From assembly GCF_014212135.1 (NCBI RefSeq), contig NZ_JACJVQ010000004.1, positions 62,001-126,000 on the forward strand: a DNA stretch of 64,000 bases. The letters are read 5' to 3'. Position numbers and translations under genes: made by a program. Position 1 is the first letter of the stretch, and the number at the start of each line of letters is the position of its first letter. The notes below the pieces were generated by a model. The model did not search any database and was not told where the DNA came from. It saw only the letters and a list, made by a program, of their open reading frames with translations. The stretch comes from Cohnella thailandensis. Lineage in GTDB: Bacteria > Bacillota > Bacilli > Paenibacillales > Paenibacillaceae. Shown one piece after another: positions 8,023 through 16,848 of this stretch.

Positions 8023-9333
8023 ATGAGCGATTTGAGCCGGGTATTGGTATTGGGGACGGGACCCGTCGGCATTCAGATGGTCCTTCTACTGAAAAAATAC
8101 TTAAAGAGCTACGTTGGAATCGCGGGACGGGAGTCCATTCGATCCGCTCCGTTCTTTGCGGCCATGCGGGAGAACGATCAAGAGATTCGCGTCGAGATTC
8201 AAAATGAAAAACACGGCCGATTGGAAGGGAGGTGTAAAATCGATCAAGTCTTTCATGGATACGCGGCCGTTAATGGGGAATGGGATACCCTGATGATGGC
8301 GGTTACGACGGATTCCTACATAGAGGTTCTGAGTCAACTGAACGGACAGCTTCTACGGCAAGTCAAATGCATCGTCTTGATCTCTCCTACCTTCGGATCG
8401 AATAGCTTGCTGAAACAATACATGAAGGAGATCGGCTCCTTCCCGGAAGTGATCAGCTTCTCCACTTATCTGGGAGATACCCGCTGGCTTGATGGCGCGC
8501 CTTCCAATCAAGCGAAGACGACCGGCGTCAAGAAGAGATTGTATGCCGGATCCTCGCATCGTCCATCCGGCAATCTCGACAAGCTTTGCGACTTATACTC
8601 GCAATTAGGAATCGCTCTCGAAATCGTGCCTGCTCCGATAGAAGCCGAGTCGAGAAACATTTCCTTATACGTCCATCCGCCGCTATTCATGAATGAGTTT
8701 TCTTTAAGCGTCGTCTTTAAAGAGGTCGAATCCAAGAAATACGTTTACAAGCTTTTTCCCGAAGGCCCCATCACGCCGCAGCTTATTCGCGACATGAGGG
8801 CGTATTGGCAAGAGATCTCATCCCTGCTGGAGAAGATGGGGCTGAAAGGCCTTAATCTCCTCAAGTTTATGACGGACGATAATTATCCGGTAAGACCGGA
8901 AAGCTTATCCCGACGCGACATCGATAACTTTACCCGTCTCGATGCCATTCACCAAGAGTACTTGTTGTACGTCCGCTACGCTTCCTTGCTGATCGATCCC
9001 TACTCTCAGCCGGATCGGGAGGGGAGATATTTCGATTTTTCGGCGGTTCCCTTGCGTCCCATTTTCGTCAACAAGGATGGCTATTGGGATATCCCGAGAA
9101 TGCCCAAAGAAGATTATTACCGGATTAAAATCATTCAAGGCATAGCAAGAACCGCGGCTATTAGGACACCGACGATGGACCGATTTATAGAGACCTATGA
9201 AAGCAAAATCGAAGAAACCGCGCAAAGGCTAAAGGATGAACCGTTGTCCGAGGCATTCCTCGTTCAAAGCTTCGAAGAGGATCTGCGGAGGATTGTCGGC
9301 GAGTCGGTTAGCAGGGAGATCAGGAGGCATTGA
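8023..9333 (+). CDS. cntM: Opine dehydrogenase CntM
   Basis: A 436-residue staphylopine/pseudopaline-type dehydrogenase (S. aureus CntM is about 433 aa). The N-terminus carries the dinucleotide motif LVLGTGPVGIQ near residues 8-18, with an extended catalytic domain behind it. The family reductively condenses the CntL product with a 2-oxo acid (pyruvate in staphylopine, 2-oxoglutarate in pseudopaline), finishing the metallophore. I cannot tell from sequence alone which acid is used. GGGAGGT at 8012-8018 fixes the ATG at 8023. It sits 25 bp after cntL and its stop is one base before the cntA start codon. Confidence 0.87.
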   Translation: MSDLSRVLVLGTGPVGIQMVLLLKKYLKSYVGIAGRESIRSAPFFAAMRENDQEIRVEIQNEKHGRLEGRCKIDQVFHGYAAVNGEWDTLMMAVTTDSYIEVLSQLNGQLLRQVKCIVLISPTFGSNSLLKQYMKEIGSFPEVISFSTYLGDTRWLDGAPSNQAKTTGVKKRLYAGSSHRPSGNLDKLCDLYSQLGIALEIVPAPIEAESRNISLYVHPPLFMNEFSLSVVFKEVESKKYVYKLFPEGPITPQLIRDMRAYWQEISSLLEKMGLKGLNLLKFMTDDNYPVRPESLSRRDIDNFTRLDAIHQEYLLYVRYASLLIDPYSQPDREGRYFDFSAVPLRPIFVNKDGYWDIPRMPKEDYYRIKIIQGIARTAAIRTPTMDRFIETYESKIEETAQRLKDEPLSEAFLVQSFEEDLRRIVGESVSREIRRH

Positions 9334-9334
9334 A

Positions 9335-10957
9335 ATGGTAAAGAAACAAGTCGTTCCCTTTCTTGTATTGGTAGTCGCGGCCTTGTGGCTGGCGGGATGC
9401 AGCAGCTCCGCTAATAGCGAGAAGGAGAGCTCGGCGAATTCGGCGGCGTCCTCTTCGGCGAGAGATGAACTGGTTTACGCGACGGCCAAAGACATCAACG
9501 ACATGAACCCTCATTTGTATGCGGGCTCTATGCCGGCGCAGGGTATCGTCTATGAATCATTGGTGGAAAACACGGCGGAAGGCATTAAGCCGCTGTTGGC
9601 GGAATCGTGGGACATCTCCGAGGATGGCAAGATCTATACGTTCCGCCTGCGGCCAAACGTCACTTTCCATGACGGCGAGCCTTTCAACGCCGAAGCGGTC
9701 AAGCTCAATTTCGACGCCGTCCAGAGCAACGCTTCCAAGCATGCGTGGATTAAATTGTCCTCCATGCTGACGGAAACGAAGGTAATCGATGAATATACCG
9801 TGCAGCTGGAGCTTTCGGAGCCGTATTATCCCGCGCTGCTCGAATTGTCGATGACCCGGCCGTATGTGTTTCTCTCTCCTAAGGACTTTATCGACGGCGA
9901 AACGAAGGACGGCGTAAACGGATACAACGGAACCGGTCCTTATAAGCTCACGGATCATAAAACCGATCAATTTGCCGTCTTCGAAGCGAACGAGAGCTAT
10001 TGGAACGGCGCTCCTAAGCTGAAGAAGATTACGGCTAAAGTACTTCCGGCGGGCGAAACGACCTTCTTGGCCCTTCAGAAAGGGGAAGTCGACTTCGTGT
10101 TTACGGATGACCGGGGAGCGGACAGCATCGACGTGGAGGCGATGAACAAGCTGGCCGAATCGGGCGACTTCCAGATCGTCAGAAGCGAGCCGATGAACAC
10201 CAAGATGATCGTCGCCAACAGCAGCAAGAAGGACAGCCCCGCCGCGGATGCCGCCGTACGCCAAGCCATCTGGCATTCGATCGACAGAGAGACCATCGGC
10301 GAGGCCATCTTCAATGGCACGGAGTCCGCGGCCGATACGCTCTTCTCCTCGAATGTCAATTACGCGAACGTCGAGTTGCAGAAGCGCGACTACGACCTCG
10401 AGCTGGCCGAGAAGCTGCTGGAGGAGAATGGATGGGTAGGAGAAGGCATTAGGGAGAAAGACGGCCGAAAATTAACCATGAACTTGTATTACGACGTCAA
10501 TTCCTCGTCCCAGAAGGCCCAGGCCGAGATGATTCAGAACGCGGCGAAGAATATCGGCATCCAACTGGAGCTGTTCGGCGAGGAATCGACCTCTATCGCC
10601 AACAGAAGAACGACCGGCGACTACGATCTGCTGTTTAATCAAACTTGGGGTCTCGCGTACGATCCGCAGAGCACCATCGCCTCCTTCACCTCCGATTCGG
10701 CCTACCGTCATACGACGAGCGGCATTCCGGAAGCCGAGGAGCTATACCGAAAAATCGGGGAAGTTATGGTGTCCTCCGATGAAGAAACCCGGAAGGCCCT
10801 GTATCAAGATATCCTGACCATCGTCCACGACGAAGCGGTGTTTATTCCGCTAACCAACGGCAGCGTTACGATCGTGGCGCCTAAGGACCTGCAGGGCATC
10901 TCTTTCAAGCAAACGCAGTTCGAGCTTCCGTTTGAGCAAATGTCTTTTAGCCGGTAG
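9335..10957 (+). CDS. cntA: Metallophore-binding lipoprotein CntA
   Basis: A 540-residue family-5 (DppA/OppA/NikA type) solute-binding protein. It has a lipoprotein signal peptide with lipobox LAGC near residue 19, then a low-complexity Ser/Asn linker and the family-typical AESWDISEDGKIYTFRLRPNVTFHDG. It captures the metal-opine complex outside the cell and hands it to CntBC. The ATG has AGGAGG at 9322-9327. It is the first transport gene after cntM, as in staphylopine-type loci. A strong hairpin with a T run follows, so later genes may be transcribed at lower levels than cntA. Confidence 0.87.
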   Translation: MVKKQVVPFLVLVVAALWLAGCSSSANSEKESSANSAASSSARDELVYATAKDINDMNPHLYAGSMPAQGIVYESLVENTAEGIKPLLAESWDISEDGKIYTFRLRPNVTFHDGEPFNAEAVKLNFDAVQSNASKHAWIKLSSMLTETKVIDEYTVQLELSEPYYPALLELSMTRPYVFLSPKDFIDGETKDGVNGYNGTGPYKLTDHKTDQFAVFEANESYWNGAPKLKKITAKVLPAGETTFLALQKGEVDFVFTDDRGADSIDVEAMNKLAESGDFQIVRSEPMNTKMIVANSSKKDSPAADAAVRQAIWHSIDRETIGEAIFNGTESAADTLFSSNVNYANVELQKRDYDLELAEKLLEENGWVGEGIREKDGRKLTMNLYYDVNSSSQKAQAEMIQNAAKNIGIQLELFGEESTSIANRRTTGDYDLLFNQTWGLAYDPQSTIASFTSDSAYRHTTSGIPEAEELYRKIGEVMVSSDEETRKALYQDILTIVHDEAVFIPLTNGSVTIVAPKDLQGISFKQTQFELPFEQMSFSR

Positions 10958-10973
10958 GCGACTCGGCAAGCAA

Positions 10974-10996
10974 GAGGGGGGAATCCCCCCCTTTTT
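10974..10996 (+). terminator. GC hairpin with T run between cntA and cntB
   Basis: Six Gs (10976-10981), a three-base loop AAT and seven Cs (10985-10991), then TTTTT. It looks like an intrinsic terminator. Because cntB-cntE follow on the same strand without an obvious new promoter, it probably attenuates rather than ends transcription, leaving excess cntA message. Confidence 0.7.
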
Positions 10997-11018
10997 ACTT
11001 GTCATAAAGGAGACTTTC

Positions 11019-11951
11019 ATGGGGAGATATATTTTCAAAAGAGGGCTGATCTCGGTTCCGCTGCTGCTCGTCGTTTCTTTCCTGACCTTTATTCTGAATT
11101 CGCTCTCTCCGATGGATCCGGCCGAAGTCGTGCTTCATGCCCAAGGCGTGCCGAGAATTACCGACGAGTTGCTGGAGGAAACGAGGTTGGCCCTGGGCTT
11201 GGACCGCCCTTTGCTCGTCCGTTATTGGAACTGGTTCCTCTCCTGCTTGAGGTTGGACTTCGGAGACTCCTACGTGACGGGCAAACCGGTGTGGTCCTTA
11301 CTGGGACCCGCCTTCTTAAATACGTTGAAGCTAACGATGGTGTCGGTCGTGGCCATTATTATCTTGTCCATCGCTTTAGGCGTTCTCTGCGCCCTTAGGG
11401 AAGGAAAGCTGCTGGATAAGTCGATCCGAGGGATCTCCTTCGTTCTGACCGCTATGCCCTCCTATTTGTTGGCGTCCCTATTGGTGTTGTACTTTTCCGT
11501 CAAGCTGGATTTGCTGCCTACGAACGGCATGGACACGATCGGCAGCTATATCTTGCCGGTAACCGTCATTACGATTAGCTATGCCGGGATTTACTTCCGC
11601 ATCGTAAGAAGCTCCATGCTGAGCAGCCTTAACGAGGATTATGTGCTGTACGGCAGAGCGTGCGGCTTGCCGGAGCGCAAGATCACGAGGCGCATTCTCC
11701 GAAATTCGCTTCAGGTGGCCGTCTCGGTATTTTGCATGGCGATTCCTATCATCCTCGGAAGCACGGTTGTCGTGGAGAATATCTTCGCTTGGCCGGGGTT
11801 GGGGACGCTAAGCGTCAATTCCATCCTAAGCCGGGATTTTCCGATCATTCAAGCGTACGTGCTCATCCTGGCTGCGTCTTTCGTCATCGTCAATACCTTC
11901 TCGGACATGGTCAACGCTTGGGTGAATCCTAAATTAAGGGAAGACGGATAA
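11019..11951 (+). CDS. cntB: Metallophore ABC permease CntB
   Basis: A 310-residue DppB/OppB-type inner-membrane permease with six predicted membrane segments. An N-terminal TM helix follows RYIFKRGLISVPLLL, and the EAA-loop region reads YVLYGRACGLPERKITRRILRNS. It forms the importer channel with CntC. The ATG is preceded by AAAGGAG at 11006-11012. Its stop codon touches the cntC start. In staphylopine-type operons CntB and CntC are the two permeases of the nickel/cobalt/zinc-metallophore importer, and the gene order here is the same. Confidence 0.86.
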   Translation: MGRYIFKRGLISVPLLLVVSFLTFILNSLSPMDPAEVVLHAQGVPRITDELLEETRLALGLDRPLLVRYWNWFLSCLRLDFGDSYVTGKPVWSLLGPAFLNTLKLTMVSVVAIIILSIALGVLCALREGKLLDKSIRGISFVLTAMPSYLLASLLVLYFSVKLDLLPTNGMDTIGSYILPVTVITISYAGIYFRIVRSSMLSSLNEDYVLYGRACGLPERKITRRILRNSLQVAVSVFCMAIPIILGSTVVVENIFAWPGLGTLSVNSILSRDFPIIQAYVLILAASFVIVNTFSDMVNAWVNPKLREDG

Positions 11952-12845
11952 ATGAGACGATTCCATTATTTTCTCAAAGACAAGTTAGCCGCTTTATCGT
12001 TGGCCATTATCTCGATTACCGTCATCGCCGGGATCTTCGCGCCTTGGATCGCCCCGAACGATCCGGAAGAGGTCCATATGGAGCTTCGCTTTGCCTCGGC
12101 ATCCTGGGAATACCTGCTGGGCAACGATCATTTGGGACGATGCATTCTCTCCAGACTCATCTATGGGATCCGTCCAAGCGTGCTGTGGGTATTGGTCGCA
12201 TTGGTCGCCTCCGTGGGGATCGGAGCGGTTATCGGATTTATTGCCGGGTACTTCAAAGGGAGAATCGATGCTTTCCTGATGAGAATCTGCGATGTCATGC
12301 TGTCCTTTCCCGGCTACGTGATGACTTTGGCGATCATCGGCATTCTCGGCGTGGGACTCGAGAATATTCTGCTTGCGTTCGTCTTGATGAAGTGGGCCTG
12401 GTTCGCCCGCATCATCCGAACGTCCGTCATGGCCTATGCCGAATCCGATTACGTGAAGTTCTCCAAGGTGCTTGGCATGGGCAGCCTCCGAATCATGAGG
12501 AAGCATATCTTGCCGGTCTCGCTGCCGGACATTGCCGTGACCTCCAGCAGCGCCTACAGCTCCATGGTCTTGCAGCTTTCCGGCTTCTCTTTTCTGGGGC
12601 TAGGGATCCAAGCGCCGCATGCGGAGTGGGGGATGATGCTGAACGAGGCAAGGGAAGTCATGTTCTCAAGACCGGAAATGATGCTTGCTCCCGGGATAAC
12701 GACCATTCTCTTCGTGACGGCCGTCAACTTCTTTACGGACTCGCTCCAGGTCGCCCTGGATCCCAAGCTAGGGATATCCGGCAAGAAACGGCAGGGCCGT
12801 CCGGACTCCGTGGCCGGAAGAATCCAAAGAAACGAGGTGGCGTGA
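11952..12845 (+). CDS. cntC: Metallophore ABC permease CntC
   Basis: A 297-residue DppC/OppC-type permease. It has the family's N-terminal TM and periplasmic segment with APNDPEE and LLGNDHLGRCILSRLIYG, followed by five TM helices. The EAA loop reads YVKFSKVLGMGSLRIMRKHILP. It pairs with CntB in the cytoplasmic membrane. The start is directly adjacent to the cntB stop, so translation is coupled. The C-terminal tail after residue 275 is basic and hydrophilic. Confidence 0.86.
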   Translation: MRRFHYFLKDKLAALSLAIISITVIAGIFAPWIAPNDPEEVHMELRFASASWEYLLGNDHLGRCILSRLIYGIRPSVLWVLVALVASVGIGAVIGFIAGYFKGRIDAFLMRICDVMLSFPGYVMTLAIIGILGVGLENILLAFVLMKWAWFARIIRTSVMAYAESDYVKFSKVLGMGSLRIMRKHILPVSLPDIAVTSSSAYSSMVLQLSGFSFLGLGIQAPHAEWGMMLNEAREVMFSRPEMMLAPGITTILFVTAVNFFTDSLQVALDPKLGISGKKRQGRPDSVAGRIQRNEVA

Positions 12846-12852
12846 TTCCTCT

Positions 12853-13674
12853 ATGAATCTATTGGAAGTGAGGAATTTGAGGGTGTGGGACGGTCGGGGA
12901 GGGAGCGTGCTCGTCTCGGATAGCTCGTTTCAGTTGAAGAAGGGAAGCTGCTTGGCCATTATCGGCGAGAGCGGGAGCGGCAAGTCGCTGACCTGCAGGG
13001 CGATTATGAGATTAAACGGGAGAGGGCTTCTTCAATCGGGGGAGATCCGGTTTAAAGGAGTCGATTTAAACGAACTGGACGAACGCGAGATGAGAAGCCG
13101 ACGAGGGAAGCAGCTCTACATGATCCTCCAGAACGGAATGCGCGCTTTCGATCCGTCGAGCGTCATCGGCGTTCATCTCAGGGAGACTCTCGCCCGCCAT
13201 TACCGTTGGAACAAAAACGAAACGACGGAGAAGCTGAGGCAAGCCATGCAAAGCGTAAGGCTTCAAGACCCGATCGGCATTCTGAATAAATACCCGCACC
13301 AATTGTCCGGGGGCATGCTGCAGCGCGTGATGATCGCTTTGGCCCTTCTGTTGGAGCCGGACGTCATTCTTGCCGACGAGCCGACTACCGCGCTCGATAC
13401 GGTGTCCAAGTTCGAGGTCGTGGAACAGTTTATTCAATTAAGGGAGAGGACGGGGTGTTCCATGATCTTCGTCTCCCATGAGCTGGGCGTCGTCAGGAAA
13501 CTGGCGGACGAAGTGATGGTGATGAGAGCCGGAAGCGTTATCGAGAGCGGGACGGCAGCAGCCATTTTCTCGAATGCGCGTCATGATTATACCCGTTATT
13601 TGACGTCATCGCAGCGGAAGCTGAACGACCGGTTTCAGGAGCTGATGGGAGGTGCCGGAATTGCTGACCGTTGA
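12853..13674 (+). CDS. cntD: Metallophore ABC ATPase CntD
   Basis: A 273-residue ABC ATPase of the DppD/OppD class. It contains Walker A GESGSGKS near residue 38, signature LSGGM near residue 152, Walker B VILADEP near 175 and the H-loop His in FVSHEL. It energises uptake through CntBC together with CntF. It starts 7 bp after cntC and overlaps the cntF start. The C-terminal oligopeptide-transport Fe-S/Cys extension common in OppD proteins is absent here, giving a shorter protein. Confidence 0.85.
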   Translation: MNLLEVRNLRVWDGRGGSVLVSDSSFQLKKGSCLAIIGESGSGKSLTCRAIMRLNGRGLLQSGEIRFKGVDLNELDEREMRSRRGKQLYMILQNGMRAFDPSSVIGVHLRETLARHYRWNKNETTEKLRQAMQSVRLQDPIGILNKYPHQLSGGMLQRVMIALALLLEPDVILADEPTTALDTVSKFEVVEQFIQLRERTGCSMIFVSHELGVVRKLADEVMVMRAGSVIESGTAAAIFSNARHDYTRYLTSSQRKLNDRFQELMGGAGIADR

Positions 13675-14404
13675 AGGAGTCTATAAAACCTATCGCAAGG
13701 GAGGCATGTTCTCAAGGGAACGACAGCAAATTCTGAGGGACATTAGTTTCGAATACAAGGAAGGGGAATGTCTGGGCATTATCGGGGAGAGCGGCAGCGG
13801 GAAGTCGACGTTGGGACGCCTGCTGCTCGGCATCGAGAAGCCCGACCGCGGTACGATTTTGCTTCAGGGGGAAAGCGTGGAGAAGAGAGGAGGGAGACGG
13901 GGGAGAATCAGCGCCGTCTTTCAGGATTATACCTCCTCCATCAATCCTTATTTTACCGTCGAACAAGCGATTCTGGAGCCCTTGACCCTGCAGCCGGACG
14001 GAATGGAAGCCAAGCGCGACAAGGTCGGTCGACTCTTGCGCCAAGTCGGTTTGGACTCGTCGTTCCGCTCCAAGTACCCCCATGAGCTGTCGGGCGGACA
14101 AATCCAGCGGGTGTGCATCGCAAGGGCAGTCGCGACGGAATCGCCGTGCATTCTTCTGGACGAAGCGATCAGCTCCTTGGACGGATCCGTTCAGATGCAG
14201 GTGTTGGAGCTGCTCAAGGAGTTGAAGGACTCGTTCCGTCTGGGCTATCTGTTCATCACCCACGATATCCAATCCGCCGCTTATTTGTGCGACCGGGTGC
14301 TGATCCTCAGAAGCGGTCAGATCGAAGAGATCGTTGATATTAAGGAATTAAAAAACGTTCAGTCGCCTTACGCGCAAAAGCTGCTGCGGATGATGATTAC
14401 TTAG
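13661..14404 (+). CDS. cntF: Metallophore ABC ATPase CntF
   Basis: A 247-residue DppF/OppF-class ABC ATPase with Walker [10 protein letters not shown], signature LSGGQ and Walker B CILLDEA. The Walker B carries Ala where Pro usually follows, as is common in this class. It is the second ATPase of the importer. I prefer a TTG start at 13661 because GGGAGG at 13647-13652 lies 8 bp upstream; the in-frame GTG at 13652 overlaps that ribosome site. It overlaps cntD by 14 bp. No ATG is available near the start. Confidence 0.83.
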   Translation: MLTVEGVYKTYRKGGMFSRERQQILRDISFEYKEGECLGIIGESGSGKSTLGRLLLGIEKPDRGTILLQGESVEKRGGRRGRISAVFQDYTSSINPYFTVEQAILEPLTLQPDGMEAKRDKVGRLLRQVGLDSSFRSKYPHELSGGQIQRVCIARAVATESPCILLDEAISSLDGSVQMQVLELLKELKDSFRLGYLFITHDIQSAAYLCDRVLILRSGQIEEIVDIKELKNVQSPYAQKLLRMMIT

Positions 14405-14426
14405 CGGGATGGAGGAAGGAGCAAGG

Positions 14427-15620
14427 ATGGCAAAAGGAGCTTTGTCATGGCCGTTTCTGCGTTTATATTTATTAACCATCATCTATTTCGGAGCCAATTC
14501 CATCCTGAATGTCATGATTCCGCTTCAGGGAGATTCGTGGGGCGCAAGCAATACGGAGATCGGGATCGTGATGGGAGCCTATTTGTTCACGACGATGTTT
14601 TTTAGACCGTGGGCGGGCCGAATCATTCATCGGCAGGGACCGGTTCGCGTGCTGCGCATCATCCTGGTCATCAATGGATTGGCCCTGCTTTTATATACGT
14701 TTACCGGCCTGGAGGGGTATTTCGCGGCCAGGATGCTGCAGGGGGCATGTACGGCCTTCTTCTCCATGGCTTTGCAGTTGGGCATTGTCGATGCGCTGCC
14801 GGAGAAGGAACGTTCTCAGGGAATATCGCTGTATTCCCTGTTTGCCTCGATCCCTACGATTATCGGGCCGCTGCTGGCCGTCGGGATGTGGCGCTCCGGC
14901 GATTGGACTTGGTTTGTCGTGAGCATGATTGCCTTCGCCATGATAACGAATATGGCCGGCTTTACTGTCCGAATGAATGACTCCCAAGCGTCCGTAACGG
15001 GGCCATCTCCGCAAACCACATCATTTCTGCAAGAACTTCCTCAGTTATACCGGAATCCAGACCTATTTAAGTGCAGCCTGTTGATGCTTGTCGCTTCCGT
15101 CGTTTTCGGAGCCGTGACAACCTTTATTCCTTTGTACGCCGAAGAGATTCCAAGCGCCAGCGCCGCCGTCTTCCTGATGCTTCAGGCGGTTACGATTGTC
15201 GCGGCCCGTTTCTTCTTAAGGAAAAAAATCCCCTCCGACGGAAAGTGGCATTCCGCTTACGTCATGGTCATTCTGATGAACGCGGCGGCGGCTTCGTTGT
15301 GCGTCAGCTTAAGCCCTTCGGTCTCGGGAGGCTTCGTTTTGTTTTATTTGGGCGGCTGTTTGATGGGAATCTCCCAAGCGCTGCTATATCCTACGTTAAC
15401 GACTTATTTGACCTTCGTGCTTCCGCAGCCTAGCCGCAATGTCTTGCTGGGCTTGTTTCTGGCCATGGCCGACTTGGGCGTCTCGCTGGGAGGGGCCGCG
15501 ATGGGGCCGTTGGCGGATCTCTCGTCCTATTCGTTCCTTTATTTCATTTGCGCTATTCTTGGAGTCGCGATGTCGGGGTTCGTTTATTACAGGAGGCGTC
15601 AAGCGAATGCCTCTCCATGA
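14427..15620 (+). CDS. cntE: MFS metallophore exporter CntE
   Basis: A 397-residue major-facilitator protein with twelve predicted membrane helices and the loop-2 segment RPWAGRIIHRQG resembling motif A. In S. aureus, CntE exports newly made staphylopine. The matching position at the end of a cntKLMABCDF operon supports the same role. The ATG at 14427 is chosen because GGAGGAAGGAG lies at 14411-14421; the in-frame ATG at 14409 has no ribosome site. No clear terminator follows before the next promoter at about 15653. Confidence 0.84.
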   Translation: MAKGALSWPFLRLYLLTIIYFGANSILNVMIPLQGDSWGASNTEIGIVMGAYLFTTMFFRPWAGRIIHRQGPVRVLRIILVINGLALLLYTFTGLEGYFAARMLQGACTAFFSMALQLGIVDALPEKERSQGISLYSLFASIPTIIGPLLAVGMWRSGDWTWFVVSMIAFAMITNMAGFTVRMNDSQASVTGPSPQTTSFLQELPQLYRNPDLFKCSLLMLVASVVFGAVTTFIPLYAEEIPSASAAVFLMLQAVTIVAARFFLRKKIPSDGKWHSAYVMVILMNAAAASLCVSLSPSVSGGFVLFYLGGCLMGISQALLYPTLTTYLTFVLPQPSRNVLLGLFLAMADLGVSLGGAAMGPLADLSSYSFLYFICAILGVAMSGFVYYRRRQANASP

Positions 15621-15652
15621 ATACCCTGATAGACTATATTAACACCAATTTT

Positions 15653-15681
15653 TTGATTTAGTAGTTTCCGTGAGATATAAT
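15653..15681 (+). promoter_or_regulatory. SigA-type promoter
   Basis: TTGATT (15653-15658), 17 bp, TATAAT (15676-15681). It serves the lipoprotein hydrolase gene and marks the end of the zinc regulon, since no Zur box accompanies it. Confidence 0.65.
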
Positions 15682-15758
15682 CCAATTACTTACAAAATTT
15701 CCTGTACGGACGATTGCGGAAATCCGGGTGCGGAAATCAAGTAAAGGAGGATATCCCA

Positions 15759-16679
15759 ATAAAACGTGCGGTATTGCTGATTTCTTTATCTATCATGATC
15801 TTGGCCACCCTGCTATCCGGCTGTCAATCCGCTTCAAACGACGGGGAAATCATCTCGAAAGAATTAATCAAGGTGCCTGGACAGAACCCGAAAGTCAATA
15901 TCTACCAAGTATTCTACTATAGCGAAGGCACGAAGGTTGAGGCTCTGTTAACCGAACCCATCTGGTCCGGCGAATATCCGTTGGTCGTTAACCTTCACGG
16001 AGGAAGACTCTTTAGAGAAGAGTCCATCACCCATTACGATTTCGGTTACACCGCCGAGTCGATCAGCAAGGCATCCCATCGAGTGATTACGCTATACCCG
16101 AATTATCGCGGATATATGGAAAGCGAAGGACATGTGCAAGGGCTGGCAGACAGTACGCTGGATGCACAGAATGCGGTTAAAGCAGCCAAGTCCATGTTGG
16201 GCAAGAAAATAAAAGCTGATTCAACCTATCTGCTTGGCTATTCGTTTGGAGGCGGCGTCGCGTTAAGAATGGCTTCCGAACGTCGCGATGTTAAAGCCGT
16301 TGCTGCGGTCAGTCCTTTTGTCGGTTCGGACGAATACATCCGGTGGCTCGACGAGAATCCCAAAAATTCATCTATTCTTATTGCAGGTTGGAGAAATAAT
16401 CTTAGAGATTTAAATGATGATGTACATAAGAATAACGGCTCTTTATTGGACCGAATTCCGGATATAGAGGCGCCGGTTCTTTTCTTGCAAGGAACAGGCG
16501 ATGCCAATGTCATCTGGCAAACCGTTCAACAATACGCCGATGATATGGAAAAGGTGGATAAAACCGTCAATTTGGTTATGTTTCCGAATGGCAATCATGC
16601 ACTGGATGATCAAAATCGAGAAGCAGCGAATGAAGAGATCGTGCAATGGTTCCAAAAGTATGGCCTTTCGAAATGGTAA
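15759..16679 (+). CDS. Secreted lipoprotein alpha/beta hydrolase, likely AUA start
   Basis: A 306-residue serine hydrolase of the dienelactone-hydrolase/prolyl-oligopeptidase type. It has a lipoprotein signal (KRAVLLISLSIMILATLLSGC), nucleophile motif GYSFGGG, an acidic residue in GTGDANV and a late His in PNGNHALDD. It is likely anchored on the outer face of the membrane; substrate unknown. The start is odd: AAAGGAGG at 15743-15750 is ideally placed for an ATA codon at 15759, exactly where a signal peptide should begin. The only standard in-frame start nearby is TTG at 15714, which adds 15 residues and lacks a good ribosome site. Confidence 0.7.
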   Translation: MKRAVLLISLSIMILATLLSGCQSASNDGEIISKELIKVPGQNPKVNIYQVFYYSEGTKVEALLTEPIWSGEYPLVVNLHGGRLFREESITHYDFGYTAESISKASHRVITLYPNYRGYMESEGHVQGLADSTLDAQNAVKAAKSMLGKKIKADSTYLLGYSFGGGVALRMASERRDVKAVAAVSPFVGSDEYIRWLDENPKNSSILIAGWRNNLRDLNDDVHKNNGSLLDRIPDIEAPVLFLQGTGDANVIWQTVQQYADDMEKVDKTVNLVMFPNGNHALDDQNREAANEEIVQWFQKYGLSKW

Positions 16680-16686
16680 TAGAGAA

Positions 16687-16732
16687 AGCGGCAGCCTTGG
16701 ATGCTTTCGAGTCCGAGGCTGCCGCTGTTTTA
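16687..16732 (+). terminator. Rho-independent terminator
   Basis: Arms GCGGCAGCCTTGGA and TCCGAGGCTGCCGC (one G-U pair) flank a 10-base loop and are followed by TGTTTTA. It closes the lipoprotein hydrolase transcript. Confidence 0.8.
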
Positions 16733-16769
16733 TGCCCCGCATCGCCGTTGGATTTTTATAACAATTGTT

Positions 16770-16798
16770 TTATTTTCAACGCTCTCAACGGGTATAAT
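16770..16798 (+). promoter_or_regulatory. Possible promoter of the yitT-like gene
   Basis: A perfect -10 TATAAT at 16793-16798 with a weak -35 TTATTT at 16770-16775 (17-bp spacing). Confidence 0.4.
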
Positions 16799-16848
16799 AA
16801 ACTTTGGTGTTCGATTTACGGGCAATCAAACGGAAATGAGGTTAGTAG

